A stretch of 64,000 nt of DNA from JBEDUK01 sp963781595 (lineage in GTDB: Bacteria > Actinomycetota > UBA4738), in contig CAWAGG010000006.1 in NCBI GenBank assembly GCA_963781595.1, forward strand, positions 992,001 to 1,056,000, given 5' to 3'. A model generated the notes under the pieces. That model was not told where the DNA came from, ran no database searches, and saw only the letters and a program-made list of their open reading frames with translations. The position numbers and the translations under genes were made by a program. Numbering within the stretch: the first letter of the stretch is position 1; the number at the start of each line of letters is the position of its first letter. Below, one piece after another: positions 25,368 through 34,648 of this stretch.

Positions 25368-25412
25368 AACGGCACGTCCTTCATGCGTGGACGCCCTTCG
25401 TGCGGCTCCCGA

Positions 25413-26651
25413 TCACGCGTGGACCGCCACCTGGAGGAGTTCGAGCACGACGAGGAAGCACACGACGCCGGCCAGGTCCATCACGCTGGTGATGATCGGG
25501 ACGGACTGGTTGTCCGGGTCCAGCCGCGCGCGCAGCGAGATCACGGCGATCAGGTAGCCGACGACGATCGCGATCAGGGTCGCCAGGGCGCCGGCCATGA
25601 GCGTCCCGCCGATCATCACGCCGGCGCCCGGGCTCTGCGGCACGAAGAGGCTGTAGAGGTAGCCGCTGGTGCCGACCAGCGCGAAGGCGATCATCCCGAA
25701 GACCGCGACGAGGGACGCGTCCAGGAATGCCGGCCTCCCGGGCCGTCCCTTGGGCGAGAGCACACCGAGGTGGAGCTTCGAAGAGATCCGCGACGCGAAG
25801 ATGCCTCCGATCGCGCCGGCGTCCGAGACGAGCGGGGCGATGATCGCGATCAGCGCGGGGAACTCGGCGAAGCGCGCCAAGCGGGGTTCGACCACCGTTC
25901 CGGCGAGCACGTCGAGGATCGGCGTGAGGACGATCACGCCGACCATCTCGTAGATCGCCCGGCGTGCGTACGGCAGGTCGGTGAGGAACCCGCGCGCGGT
26001 GACGATCAGGCAGACGACGATGCAGATCCAGGCCGTGATCGTGTTCGCCAGCGGGTAGCGCGCGATGAAGGTCGCGAGGAACAGCGTCGGCACGGTGACC
26101 ATGTCGCCGGCGGCCGTGACGAGCGGCGTCGAGACCGTGTCGAGGTCGTACTTCCGGCGGTGCGCGATCGTGGACAGCAGGACGGTCAGCGCCATGATCA
26201 CCGCCGAGCCGAGGACGCCTCCGACGACGGAGATCGTGACGAACTGCAGGAAGCTGATCGACGGGTAGCCGAACGCCACCGCCGCGAGCCTCGCCAGCAC
26301 GGCGAGGTACAGCGAGGAGGAGAACGTCGTGACGATGCCCGTGTACACGTTCTGGTACAGGACGCCGGTCCGCTTCCAGTTGGGGTCGAACGTCCCGGCG
26401 GCGCTCGCGGTGCCCAGCCGCGCGCCGATCGCGCCGAAGATCGTGCCGCGCATGCCGGTGGACGCCGGGAGTAGGAGGTAGAGGCTCGGGAGGGCCTTGA
26501 GGGTCGGGAGGATCGCTGCGGTGGTGATGCCGGCGACGAGGGCCGCGAGCGTGCTGATCAGCAGCGCTGCGAAACCCTGCCTGAGGGTGCGCTGCTCGGA
26601 CCGCCAGTAGGCGAACAGTCGCCTGGCGCGGCGCCTAGGTGCGGAGGCCAT
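25413..26651 (-). CDS. MgtE/SLC41-type divalent cation transporter (copy 1 of the pair)
   Basis: A 412-residue paralogue of the next gene and the first gene of the three-gene operon. It has the same layout: LLLPASTGMRGTIFGAIGARLG (as PASTGMRG and AIGARLG, about 57-79), DTVSTPLVTAAGDMVTVP and a C-terminal DPDNQSVPIITSVMDLAG. The ATG at 26651 gives an N-terminus (MASAPRRRARRLFAYWR) matching the sister gene (MAFAPRRRAIRVWAYWR); longer starts are not supported. Two paralogous transporters with one shared regulator suggest either heterodimers or transport of two different ions. Mg2+ is the family default; Co2+, Ni2+ or Zn2+ are possible. Confidence 0.9.
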   Translation of the reverse strand: MASAPRRRARRLFAYWRSEQRTLRQGFAALLISTLAALVAGITTAAILPTLKALPSLYLLLPASTGMRGTIFGAIGARLGTASAAGTFDPNWKRTGVLYQNVYTGIVTTFSSSLYLAVLARLAAVAFGYPSISFLQFVTISVVGGVLGSAVIMALTVLLSTIAHRRKYDLDTVSTPLVTAAGDMVTVPTLFLATFIARYPLANTITAWICIVVCLIVTARGFLTDLPYARRAIYEMVGVIVLTPILDVLAGTVVEPRLARFAEFPALIAIIAPLVSDAGAIGGIFASRISSKLHLGVLSPKGRPGRPAFLDASLVAVFGMIAFALVGTSGYLYSLFVPQSPGAGVMIGGTLMAGALATLIAIVVGYLIAVISLRARLDPDNQSVPIITSVMDLAGVVCFLVVLELLQVAVHA

Positions 26652-26847
26652 AACGGCACGCCCATCGTTCGCTCGCTCCTTCCTGCGTGTGCGATCCGAG
26701 CCCTCAGGGACGAAGGCCCGAGGCAGTATGGCCCCGGTGGAGGGGTGCGACAACCGTTCGCGTGGAGATACGGCGACGTCTGCCTCGCCGAGGCTATAGG
26801 TTCGGGATGGATCGTCCGACAGAGGTGCCGATGGTCAGGCGGGAGGC

Positions 26848-27396
26848 ATGATCGTGCGGGATCGGATCATCCCCTTGGCGCTGGCCCTGGTCGCACTCTG
26901 CGCGTGCCACGGAGGCGGTCCGGCCTCCGTCGAGGCCACATCGTCCCGTTCCAGCGGGGCCTCACCGTCGCCGTCGACCTCGGCCGCGCCGGCCGTGTCG
27001 GCCGCTCACACCGAATGGGCCCGACGGGCGACCATCGTCTGCACCCACGGGGACCAGGTCCTCGCCCCCATCATGGGCCGCGAGCCGACGACGCAGGAGG
27101 AGCTCGCGAGCTCGCTCGAGCGCATCGGCCGGACGCTCCTCGCCTACGACGCCAAGCTGAGGGCGATCGAGGCCCCCGGCGAGGACGCGAGCATGATCCG
27201 GGAGATGCTCGTCGACTGGGACGGTTCGGCCAGGTACTTCATCTCGGCGAGTCAGGAGGCGAAGGCGGGTCACGCGGACGCCGCGCAGCAGGACCTCGAC
27301 TCCTCGAACCGGCTGAACGCGCGCGGGAACCAGATCGCCAACGACCTCGGGGTGCCCACCTGCGCCGACATGGGATCCGGCGCGTCGTCCGTCTGA
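26848..27396 (+). CDS. Small lipoprotein of unknown function
   Basis: A 182-residue protein with a lipoprotein signal peptide: a hydrophobic stretch IPLALALVALCAC, where Cys18 or Cys20 is the likely acylated residue. A Ser/Ala/Pro tether (about 25-50) and a helical domain (about 52-170) follow. Cys residues in VCTHGDQ and GVPTCADM may form a disulfide. I do not recognise the domain; its spacing resembles four-helix sensor or imelysin-like surface proteins only in a general way. ATG at 26848 behind GGGAGG. It is convergent with the GH5 gene (13 bp). Confidence 0.75.
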   Translation: MIVRDRIIPLALALVALCACHGGGPASVEATSSRSSGASPSPSTSAAPAVSAAHTEWARRATIVCTHGDQVLAPIMGREPTTQEELASSLERIGRTLLAYDAKLRAIEAPGEDASMIREMLVDWDGSARYFISASQEAKAGHADAAQQDLDSSNRLNARGNQIANDLGVPTCADMGSGASSV

Positions 27397-27409
27397 CGAG
27401 CCGTTCGGA

Positions 27410-28711
27410 TCAGTACCCGGTACGCAGGAGCGGGACGACGCCGGGCCTGGGCGTCGTCGTTCCCTTGATCAGCAGCCGGCCGCTCTCGTAGGACGCGATC
27501 GTCCAGCCGATGTCGTTCGTCCTGCAGTACTTCAGGAACGTCCGGAGATCCGGCTCCCAGCCCGTCCCGGAGCTCTTGCGATCGAGGAGTCCGAACACCG
27601 TGAACTCGCCGATCCACATCGGCACGTTCCATGCGGCCGCTCGCGCCGCGTAGAGGCGGATCGCCTGGCCGCCGCGCGGGTCCGACCATCCGGTGCCGTA
27701 CACGTGCACCGAGTACACCGCGTTGGGGAGGTCCGGCGGCTCGGACAGCGCCATCTTGCCGGTCGATTTGCTCTTGTTGTCCTCGTAGATCAGGAGCCAG
27801 TCGGGGTTGACCTGGTGGATCGCGGTGCCCACGGCCTCGTAGAAGGCCTTGAGGTGCAGCTCGCCGGGCGTGGCCAGGGGCACGCCCGGGTACTGCGTGG
27901 CCGCCAGGTCGTACGGCTCGTTCAGCAGGTCGGCGCCGATCACCATCCGCTGTTTCGCGTAGTGGCGCGCGAGGAACGTCCACGCGTCGATCAGCCCGGC
28001 CCACTTCGACGGCGTCGCGAAGAACGACCGTTCGGCCTGCGCCATCGGCCCGCCGCCACCCCCGGACGGGTAGAGCCACTTCGGCATCCCGACGCCGCAC
28101 CGGTAGGTGTTCCCGCGACCGAGCTGGATGTTGGTGAACGCGGGCGACCAGCGCACCTGGGTCATGTCGAGGATCACGGCCACGCCGTGCGAGGTGAAGC
28201 CGCGAACCACCGCGTCGAAGGCCTTCAGGTACGCGGCGTTGTAGTGGTGCACGAGGTGCCCGTCGGCGGCCTTCGTCGGGGGCGTCGACTCCAGGTTCGC
28301 CCAGGCGACCGTGAGCCGGACCGAGTTGAACCCCCACGCCGCGATGTCGTGGTAGGCGACGCTCGCGGGCGCCGTGTAGCCCGGACACTTCCCGACCCGC
28401 GCGGTGGTCCCCTCCCCGCGGTTCATCCCGGGCACGTGGATGCTGATCAGCCGGACGGCATGGCCCTGTTCGTCGACCAGCGATGCGCCGACCACGTGCA
28501 GGGGCCCGTGGATGTCGTGGACCGGCGGACCGATCGTCGGCGACGGGGAGGGCGAGGGCGACGGCAGCGGTTCGAGCGACCGCGTGGGCGACGGCGAGGT
28601 GACGGAGGTCTCGGGCGACGTCGGCGCCACCGCGGTCGCGGATCGCGTGCACGCCGCGAGGACCAGGAGGACCAGCAGGATGGCCAGCGCGCGCGCGGAG
28701 CGCACCTGCAC
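27410..28711 (-). CDS. Secreted lipoprotein glycoside hydrolase, family 5 (cellulase-type)
   Basis: A 433-residue exported enzyme: a lipoprotein signal (AILLVLLVLAAC, acylated Cys21), a Pro/Ser/Thr linker (about 25-62) and a GH5 TIM barrel (about 65-430). Recognisable positions are GFNSVRLTVAWANLE (about 126-140), the acid/base Glu in GADLLNEPYDL (about 265) and the nucleophile Glu in MWIGEFTVFG (about 363). GH5 covers endoglucanases, mannanases and related activities, and the sequence does not settle which. No carbohydrate-binding module is present. It would act outside the cell, anchored to the membrane. Confidence 0.9.
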   Translation of the reverse strand: MQVRSARALAILLVLLVLAACTRSATAVAPTSPETSVTSPSPTRSLEPLPSPSPSPSPTIGPPVHDIHGPLHVVGASLVDEQGHAVRLISIHVPGMNRGEGTTARVGKCPGYTAPASVAYHDIAAWGFNSVRLTVAWANLESTPPTKAADGHLVHHYNAAYLKAFDAVVRGFTSHGVAVILDMTQVRWSPAFTNIQLGRGNTYRCGVGMPKWLYPSGGGGGPMAQAERSFFATPSKWAGLIDAWTFLARHYAKQRMVIGADLLNEPYDLAATQYPGVPLATPGELHLKAFYEAVGTAIHQVNPDWLLIYEDNKSKSTGKMALSEPPDLPNAVYSVHVYGTGWSDPRGGQAIRLYAARAAAWNVPMWIGEFTVFGLLDRKSSGTGWEPDLRTFLKYCRTNDIGWTIASYESGRLLIKGTTTPRPGVVPLLRTGY

Positions 28712-28751
28712 GCGTCGTTCGCGGGCGGGGATCAGCTCGGTTCCACCATCG

Positions 28752-28901
28752 CTATCGGGCCCACCGATCGCGATGACCCTTCCGCCGCGCGCTCGTCTTC
28801 CGCGCGAACACGACGATCAGCACGAAGATCAGCACGAAGAACAGCGCGATCGTGCCGGGGAACCACGCGGACGCCAGGGGCGCGGTGACGACGTTCAGCA
28901 T
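28752..28901 (-). CDS. 49-residue single-pass membrane peptide
   Basis: A short gene with a strong GGAGG six nt before its ATG (28901). The peptide has a short N-terminus, one hydrophobic helix (about residues 14-33, with ALFFVLIFVLIVVFA) and a very basic tail (ARKTSARRKGHRDRWAR). Stop TAG at 28752. The ribosome site and the clean topology support translation. The function is unknown; small basic membrane peptides often regulate a membrane complex or are assembly factors. It is not close enough to the GH5 gene (40 bp upstream of it on the same strand) to prove co-transcription, although that is plausible. Confidence 0.65.
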   Translation of the reverse strand: MLNVVTAPLASAWFPGTIALFFVLIFVLIVVFARKTSARRKGHRDRWAR

Positions 28902-29117
28902 CCAAGGACCTCCGGTCGGTGGGCGAGGGGGCCAATCCTATCGGCTCCTCCTATCCCACCGGCGCCCCGCACGACACGGCGCACGATCGCCGAACCCATC
29001 GCGGGCGGAACGGCCCTGTGGGCACGATGCCGTCCGTCCCCGCTCGGTGGCGCGATCCCGATGGAGGCTGGTACGGAAGGACGAACCGCGCGGTCCGGTC
29101 CGGGCCCGGAGGGTGAC

Positions 29118-29621
29118 GATGCTCGTCGCGACGCCGGAACGCCTGTCGGACGATCCGACCAGCACGTGCCAGCTCGGCCGCGCCGTCGGCATGTCGATGG
29201 GGGGCGAGGAGGCGATCGCGGCGGCCGGCGCGGACCCGCGGATCCAGGCGGTCGTCGCCGAGGGGGTCACCGGCGCCCAGCCAGCCGACCACGGCGGGTT
29301 GCCGGATCGTGTGGACGGGTGGATCCAGCGAGGCATCGACCGGATCATGTACGGAGCCGCCGGCGTGCTGAGCGGCGCGCCGTGGCCCATGGCGCTGCGG
29401 ATGCGATCGGGGCGGCCGCGCCTCGCCCGGTGCTCCTGATCGCGGGCGGGAACATCCCCGATGAGGCGACGGCCGGCCGGTACTTCCGTTCGGCCTCTCC
29501 GGCCACGGTCGAGCCGTGGGTGGTGCCGGGCGCAGGGCATCCGGCGGGCCTCTTCACGGAGCCCGTCGGGCGGGAGACGCGGGTGATGGGCTTCCTGGAC
29601 CGCGCGCTCGCTGGCCCCTGA
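29118..29621 (+). pseudogene. Alpha/beta-hydrolase remnant, 5'-truncated and frameshifted
   Basis: Two conserved segments in different frames make up the C-terminal half of an alpha/beta hydrolase. The first includes the nucleophile elbow GRAVGMSMGGEEAIAAAGAD (about 29180-29240) and continues to about 29395. The second, from ADAIGAAAPRPVLLIAGG, includes the catalytic His in VPGAGHPAGL and ends at 29621. The N-terminal cap and oxyanion region are missing, and nothing recognisable lies in the 216 bp between the small membrane gene and 29118. Probably a dead gene rather than a single sequencing error, because both truncation and frameshift are present. Confidence 0.6.
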
Positions 29622-29842
29622 GGGCCGCGGGCGCCGGCTCACGCGAGGCCGCCCCGCTCGCGGCGACGGCCCCTCGGCGTGGCGAGCGACCGGCGGTATC
29701 CCTCGCGAGCGGCGCACCCAGGGGACGTCCTTTGGACGTTCCGGGCCGTTGCACCCGCAGCCGCATGCCGTTACGGTCCGGACCATAAGCGTCGTGGGGG
29801 AGGCCGTTGGCGCGATCGAGTCAGGACGTCGAAGCTCCGAGC

Positions 29843-30901
29843 ATGGCCTCCGTCGCTGTGCCGGCGGTTCGGCTCGACGGCGTCACGAAGCGGTTCGCCG
29901 GCGCGTCGGCACCCGCGGTCGACGACCTCACCCTGGACGTCCGGGCCGGGGAGTTCTTCTCGATGCTCGGCCCGTCCGGGTCCGGGAAGACCACGACGCT
30001 GCGGATGATCGCGGGGTTCGAGCTGCCGACGTCCGGCCGGATCGAGCTGCACGGCCGCGACGTCAGCCGGCTCGCGCCCTACGAGCGCGACGTGAACACC
30101 GTGTTCCAGGACTACGCGCTCTTCCCGCACATGACCGTCCGGGAGAACGTCGAGTACGGCCTGAAGGTCAAGAAGGTCCCGCCGAGGGAGCGCGGCGACC
30201 GGGCGAGCGAGACGCTCTCGCTGGTGCAGCTCTCCGGGTTCGAGGGGCGCAAGCCATCCCAGCTCTCCGGCGGACAGCGCCAGCGCGTGGCCCTCGCTCG
30301 AGCCCTCGTGAACCAGCCGTCGGTGCTGCTCCTGGACGAACCGCTCGGTGCGCTGGACCTGAAGCTCCGTCAGCAGATGCAGATCGAGCTGAAGGAGATC
30401 CAGCAGCGCGTCGGCCTGACGTTCGTCTACGTCACGCACGACCAGGAGGAGGCGCTCACGATGAGCGACCGTCTCGCGGTCTTCGACCGCGGCCGCATCG
30501 AGCAGGTGGGAACCCCGGCGGAGGTCTACGAGCAGCCGGCGACCGGATTCGTCGCCGGGTTCGTCGGCATCTCGAACGTGCTCGAAGGGGAGCCCGCGCG
30601 AGCGATCACAGGGTCCGAGCACGCGTTCACGATCCGTCCGGAGAAGATCAGCCTCGGCGAGCCGGACGGGCCGGTCGCGCCAGAACGGTGCTCGGCGACC
30701 GGACACGTGAGCGAGGTCGTGTACGTGGGCTCGACCACGCGCTACACGGTCGATCTGGACGTCGGCGGGCGGCTCGTCGTGGCGCAGCAGAACCTGACGA
30801 TGTCGTCGATGGAGGCGTTGCAGGTCCGCGGGAAGGCGGTGCGGCTGGTCTGGGACCGCGCGCTCAGCAGGCCCGTGGAGCGCGGTGGGGATGGGCCGTG
30901 A
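29843..30901 (+). CDS. Polyamine-type ABC transporter ATP-binding protein (PotA family)
   Basis: The motor subunit of a spermidine/putrescine-type importer, about 352 residues. The nucleotide-binding domain (about 8-240) has Walker [11 protein letters not shown], the [15 protein letters not shown] signature, Walker [13 protein letters not shown] and the switch [11 protein letters not shown]-terminal TOBE-type regulatory domain (about 260-350) includes [10 protein letters not shown]. The ATG at 29843 is preferred; a TTG at 29807 with GGGGGAGG only three nt away is an alternative that adds 12 residues. It is the first gene of an A-D-B-C operon with the binding protein and both permeases. Confidence 0.93.
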   Translation: MASVAVPAVRLDGVTKRFAGASAPAVDDLTLDVRAGEFFSMLGPSGSGKTTTLRMIAGFELPTSGRIELHGRDVSRLAPYERDVNTVFQDYALFPHMTVRENVEYGLKVKKVPPRERGDRASETLSLVQLSGFEGRKPSQLSGGQRQRVALARALVNQPSVLLLDEPLGALDLKLRQQMQIELKEIQQRVGLTFVYVTHDQEEALTMSDRLAVFDRGRIEQVGTPAEVYEQPATGFVAGFVGISNVLEGEPARAITGSEHAFTIRPEKISLGEPDGPVAPERCSATGHVSEVVYVGSTTRYTVDLDVGGRLVVAQQNLTMSSMEALQVRGKAVRLVWDRALSRPVERGGDGP

Positions 30902-30926
30902 CCACCGGCCCGGAAGGAGGAGAGGT

Positions 30927-32150
30927 ATGAGGGGTTTCCGGGAATGGGCCGTCCTGGTGTTCGCCATGACGCTCCTGGCTGCGGCATGCTCGAAGGGCAC
31001 CACGTCGTCGTCCGGCGGCGGTACGAGCGGACCGACCCCGATCGGCTCGATCGGGCCGACCGAGGGTGAGCTGGACCTGATCGCGTGGCCCGGCTACGTG
31101 GAGCGCGGCGAGAACGACCCGAACTTCGACTGGGTGACCCCCTTCGAGAGCCAGACCGGGTGCAAGGTGAAGTCGACCGACGCCGACACCTCCGCCCAGA
31201 TGATCACCCTGATGCGCCAGGGCGGGGGCGCGGTCTACGACGGCGTGTCCGCGTCCGGGAACGCGTCGAACGCGCTGATCGCGGGCGGCGACGTCGCGCC
31301 GATCGACGTCGAGAAGCTGATCCCGAACTACGACTCGATCGTGATGCCGTCGCTGCAGTCCCCGCCGCACAACACCGTGGACGGCGTGCACTACGGCGTC
31401 CCGTACGAGTGGGGACCGAACTTCCTCATGTACAACACGGCCGTGGTGACCACGGCGCCGACGTCGTGGGACGTCGTGTTCGAGCCCACCCTGAACGGTC
31501 AGCCGAACCCGTACGCGGGCAAGGTGACGGCGTACAACGACTCGATCTATATCGCCGACGCCGCGCTCTACCTGAAGGCCCACGATCCGTCGCTCGGGAT
31601 CACCGACCCGTACGAGCTCACGTCCGATCAGCTCGACGCCGCGGTGAACCTGCTGCAGCAGCAGCACGGGATGATCTCGAAGTACTGGGCGGCGTACACC
31701 GACGAGATCGACGGGTTCGACTCCGGCGCGATGGTGGTCGGGACCGCGTGGCCGGTGAACCAGCAGTACATCACCAGCGACGCGAAGGTGAAGGTCGCGT
31801 CCGTCTATCCCTCCGAGGGGGTCACCGGCTGGGCGGACACGTGGATGATGTCGTCGCACGCGAAGCACCCGAACTGCATGCTGAAGTGGATGCAGTACAC
31901 GATGCAGGCGAACGTCCAGGCGCAGGTCGCCGAGTTCTACGGCGCGACGCCCAGCCTGACGACGTCCTGCCCGATCCTGCAGAAGGACATCGGATCGGAC
32001 GCGACGGACCTCTACCACTGCGGCGACGACGCGTTCCTGTCGAAGATCGCGCTGTGGAAGACGCCGATCGCGGACTGCGGGAACGGGAAGACCGACTGCA
32101 CGGACGTCAACACCTGGGACGACAAGTGGACGCAGATCGTCGGCGGCTGA
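30927..32150 (+). CDS. Polyamine-type ABC transporter substrate-binding lipoprotein (PotD-like)
   Basis: A 407-residue exported receptor. The lipoprotein signal (VFAMTLLAAAC, acylated Cys about 22) is followed by a Ser/Gly tether and a two-lobed type II binding protein. Family features are LDLIAWPGYVERG (about 53-65), VKSTDADTSAQM, the YGVPYEWGPNFLMYN hinge region (about 155-169) and WMMSSHAKHPNCMLKWM near the C-terminus. PotD/PotF-type proteins bind putrescine or spermidine. The ATG at 30927 is preceded by GGAAGGAGGAGAGG. Gabt, PucR and aldehyde dehydrogenase genes further along support a polyamine substrate, though this is inference. Confidence 0.92.
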   Translation: MRGFREWAVLVFAMTLLAAACSKGTTSSSGGGTSGPTPIGSIGPTEGELDLIAWPGYVERGENDPNFDWVTPFESQTGCKVKSTDADTSAQMITLMRQGGGAVYDGVSASGNASNALIAGGDVAPIDVEKLIPNYDSIVMPSLQSPPHNTVDGVHYGVPYEWGPNFLMYNTAVVTTAPTSWDVVFEPTLNGQPNPYAGKVTAYNDSIYIADAALYLKAHDPSLGITDPYELTSDQLDAAVNLLQQQHGMISKYWAAYTDEIDGFDSGAMVVGTAWPVNQQYITSDAKVKVASVYPSEGVTGWADTWMMSSHAKHPNCMLKWMQYTMQANVQAQVAEFYGATPSLTTSCPILQKDIGSDATDLYHCGDDAFLSKIALWKTPIADCGNGKTDCTDVNTWDDKWTQIVGG

Positions 32151-32173
32151 GGCGTTGACGGGGAACGGGAGCG

Positions 32174-33079
32174 GTGGCGTCGCTCGCTGAGCCGGATCGG
32201 GCGGCGCGAGGGGGGATCGGCCGGCGCACGTCGGCCTTCCTCCATCGTCACCGCGGGGCGCAGCTCGGACTGACGCTGGGCCCGCCGCTGACCTGGATGC
32301 TGGTCGTCTACCTGGCGGCGCTGCTGCTCCTGTTCCTGACCTCGTTGTGGACCATCGATCCGTACACGTCGAAGATCGTCCATCAGTGGAACCTCCAGAA
32401 CTACCGGACGATCCTGACCGATCCGACCTACCGGGTCATCGCGCTCCGGACGGTCGCGATCGCGGCCGCCGTCACCGTCGCCGACATCGCGCTGGCGTTC
32501 CCGCTCGCGTACTACGCGGCGCGGATCGCGAAGCCGAGGGCTCGCGCCGCGCTCATCGTGGCGGTCGTCCTCCCGCTCTGGTCGTCCTATCTGGTGCGGG
32601 TGTTCGCGTGGCGCACGATCCTCGAGGTCGGCGGGCCGGCCGCGTGGTTCCTCGGGTTGTTCGGCATCCATACGCGGGTCGCCTTCTCGCTCGCGGCGGT
32701 GTGGATCACGTTCGTGTACCTGTGGTTGCCGTTCGTCGTGCTGCCGATCTACGCGTCGATCGAGCGGATCCCCTCGTCGCTGCTGGAGGCCAGCGGGGAC
32801 CTTGGCGCGCGCGCGTGGCCGACGTTCCGTCGAGTGATATGGCCGCTCGCGCTCCCCGGCGTGATCGCGGGGTCGATCTTCTCGTTCTCGCTGACCCTGG
32901 GCGACTACATCGCGCCGGAGCTGGTCGGGAACACGGCGTTCATCGGGAACGTGATCGCGACGAAGGTGGGCGTCTCGGGCAACATCCCGTCCGCGGCCGC
33001 GTTCGCGATGGTGCCGGTCGCGATCATGGCGATCTACCTATGGCTGGCGAAGCGCGCCGGCGCGTTCGAGGCGCTCTAG
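32174..33079 (+). CDS. Polyamine-type ABC transporter permease (PotB-like)
   Basis: A 301-residue inner-membrane channel subunit with six transmembrane helices: a first helix at about 40-62 (MLVVYLAALLLLFLTSLW), the others between about 95 and 290. The cytoplasmic EAA loop reads ERIPSSLLEASGDLGARAWPTF (shown here in two parts, SLLEASGDLGARAWPTF being the core), which docks on the ATPase. GTG start 23 bp after the binding-protein stop, with GGGAACGGGAG upstream. It pairs with the next permease. Confidence 0.93.
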   Translation: MASLAEPDRAARGGIGRRTSAFLHRHRGAQLGLTLGPPLTWMLVVYLAALLLLFLTSLWTIDPYTSKIVHQWNLQNYRTILTDPTYRVIALRTVAIAAAVTVADIALAFPLAYYAARIAKPRARAALIVAVVLPLWSSYLVRVFAWRTILEVGGPAAWFLGLFGIHTRVAFSLAAVWITFVYLWLPFVVLPIYASIERIPSSLLEASGDLGARAWPTFRRVIWPLALPGVIAGSIFSFSLTLGDYIAPELVGNTAFIGNVIATKVGVSGNIPSAAAFAMVPVAIMAIYLWLAKRAGAFEAL

Positions 33080-33092
33080 GGGGCTGGGGGCC

Positions 33093-33947
33093 ATGGAGTC
33101 GCGCGGCGTCCGGATCCTGCTGCGGGTCGCGACCTGGTTCGTCATGGCGTTCCTGTACGTGCCGCTCGCGATCGTCGTGATCTACGCGTTCAACTCGAGC
33201 CGGATCCAGACGTGGCCGCCGACCGGGTTCACGCTGCACTGGTTCGCGGTCGCGTGGGAGAACGGCGAGGTTCGTTCGGCCCTGTGGCTGTCGATCCAGG
33301 CGGGCATCGGCGCGACCGCGATCGCGCTGGTGCTCGGATCGGCCGCCGCGTTCGCAGTCCACCGGTTCCGCTTCTTCGGCCGCGAGGCGATCTCGTTCGT
33401 CCTGGTCCTGCCGATCGCGCTGCCGGGGATCCTCACCGGCATCGCGCTGAACACGGCCATCAACACCTCGGGGATCCCGTTCTCGATCGCGACGATCATC
33501 GTCGGGCACGCCACGTTCTGCGTCGTCGTGGTCTACAACAACGTGGTCGCGCGGCTCCGCCGGAGCGGCGGGTCGATGATCGAGGCGTCGATGGACCTCG
33601 GCGCCGACGGCTGGCAGACGTTCCGTCGGATCACCGCGCCGATGATCGGGACGGCGCTCGTGGCGGGCGGCCTGCTGGCGTTCGCGCTGTCGTTCGACGA
33701 GATCATCGTGACGAAGTTCACCGCAGGCGCCGAGGTCACGCTCCCGATCTTCATCCTGAACAACATCCGGCTGCCCAGGAACCGGCCGATCGTCAACGTC
33801 GTGGCGATGGTGGTCATCCTCTTCTCGTTGATCCCGATCTACTTGGCGCAGCGGCTGACGAGGGAGCCGGCGGCCGGCGAAGCGGCGCTCACCCAGGACG
33901 AGGAGACCTCGGAGGTGCTGACCGCGCTCGAGGGATCGGCGGGGTGA
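33093..33947 (+). CDS. Polyamine-type ABC transporter permease (PotC-like)
   Basis: A 284-residue permease with six transmembrane helices and the family N-terminus (FVMAFLYVPLAIVVIYAFNSS). The EAA loop is GGSMIEASMDLGADGWQTF (about 157-175). It is the fourth member of the operon (13 bp after the preceding permease) and would form the heterodimeric pore with it. The C-terminus carries about 25 extra acidic residues (LTQDEETSEVLTALEG). Complete and intact. Confidence 0.93.
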   Translation: MESRGVRILLRVATWFVMAFLYVPLAIVVIYAFNSSRIQTWPPTGFTLHWFAVAWENGEVRSALWLSIQAGIGATAIALVLGSAAAFAVHRFRFFGREAISFVLVLPIALPGILTGIALNTAINTSGIPFSIATIIVGHATFCVVVVYNNVVARLRRSGGSMIEASMDLGADGWQTFRRITAPMIGTALVAGGLLAFALSFDEIIVTKFTAGAEVTLPIFILNNIRLPRNRPIVNVVAMVVILFSLIPIYLAQRLTREPAAGEAALTQDEETSEVLTALEGSAG

Positions 33948-33977
33948 GGGTGGGCACCGCCGGCCGCATTTGCGAGG

Positions 33978-34286
33978 ATGCCGGGGATGATGCTGCAGTT
34001 CACGGATTGGGCGAAGGATATCCTGCGTCGCTCCGACGTCGCGGCGCGGCGGTTCAACCCGGACGTGCGGATCCGGCTGGCCCGCGTGTCCGGCGTGGTG
34101 CAGGCGACGTTCACCGATGAACCGGGCCCCGACGACGTGGCGATCGCGATCGACGGCGGCGTGACCGTGTACGCGGAAGCGGGCCTCGAGGGCCTGGTCG
34201 ACATCGAGGAGCCGCACGATCGCGTGGTGCTGAAGCCACCGGGCTCGCCGTGGAACGACCGGTCGGCCCACGACGCGGCAGGCTAA
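33978..34286 (+). CDS. HesB/IscA-like protein lacking the cluster cysteines
   Basis: A protein of about 100 residues. The alternation FTDWAKDILRR, RIRLARVSG, QATFTDEPGPDDVAIAIDGGV, VYAEAGLEGL and DRVVLKPPGS follows the strand order of A-type iron-sulfur carriers (HesB/IscA), but none of the three conserved cysteines is present; the protein has no Cys at all. It therefore cannot carry a cluster in the usual way and may be a structural or regulatory relative. Three ATGs (33978, 33987, 33990) are possible starts. It lies 30 bp after the ABC operon and overlaps the next minus-strand gene tail to tail by 4 bp. Confidence 0.65.
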   Translation: MPGMMLQFTDWAKDILRRSDVAARRFNPDVRIRLARVSGVVQATFTDEPGPDDVAIAIDGGVTVYAEAGLEGLVDIEEPHDRVVLKPPGSPWNDRSAHDAAG

Positions 34287-34618
34287 CCTTCGTCAGGTAG
34301 GTTCACGGTTCCGGTCGTCGGCGCGTCGGGTTCGACGGCCACCGCCGCGTCGGTCCCGGTTCCGAGATCGGAGCCCGTCGCGACGTCCGTCGTATCGGTC
34401 CCGTCCGCCGCGGTCGTCGCGGCGCGGGACGGCTCGCCCCTGCTTCGGCCGACGGCCAGCAGGACGATCAGCGCCCCCACCACGATCAGCGGGATCGGCC
34501 ACGTCCACGCCGTCGACACCCGATCGAGATCGACGTTCCCGAACAGGAAGATCAGTCCGGCCGCGGTGAAGATCGCGCCGAAGACCAGCGAGATCGGGTC
34601 GAAGTCGTGTCGTCGCAT
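34283..34618 (-). CDS. Small two-helix membrane protein next to PspC module
   Basis: A 111-residue protein with two transmembrane helices (about 9-27, LVFGAIFTAAGLIFLFG, and about 39-56, WPIPLIVVGALIVLLAVG), then a Thr/Asp-rich disordered tail. The helix pair resembles the membrane part of LiaF/PspC-associated proteins. It is 30 bp downstream of the PspC/LiaF-like gene on the same strand and is probably an accessory of that envelope module. ATG at 34618. No enzymatic motif. Confidence 0.75.
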   Translation of the reverse strand: MRRHDFDPISLVFGAIFTAAGLIFLFGNVDLDRVSTAWTWPIPLIVVGALIVLLAVGRSRGEPSRAATTAADGTDTTDVATGSDLGTGTDAAVAVEPDAPTTGTVNLPDEG

Positions 34619-34648
34619 CGTTCGTTCTCCTCTCGCCTCGCGGCCGTC

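Noticed and set aside
24222..26474. A 750-codon plus-strand open frame opposite the MgtE-like genes
   Set aside because: Its translation is almost only Arg, Asp, Glu, Gln and Gly, the typical shadow of membrane-protein codons on the other strand.
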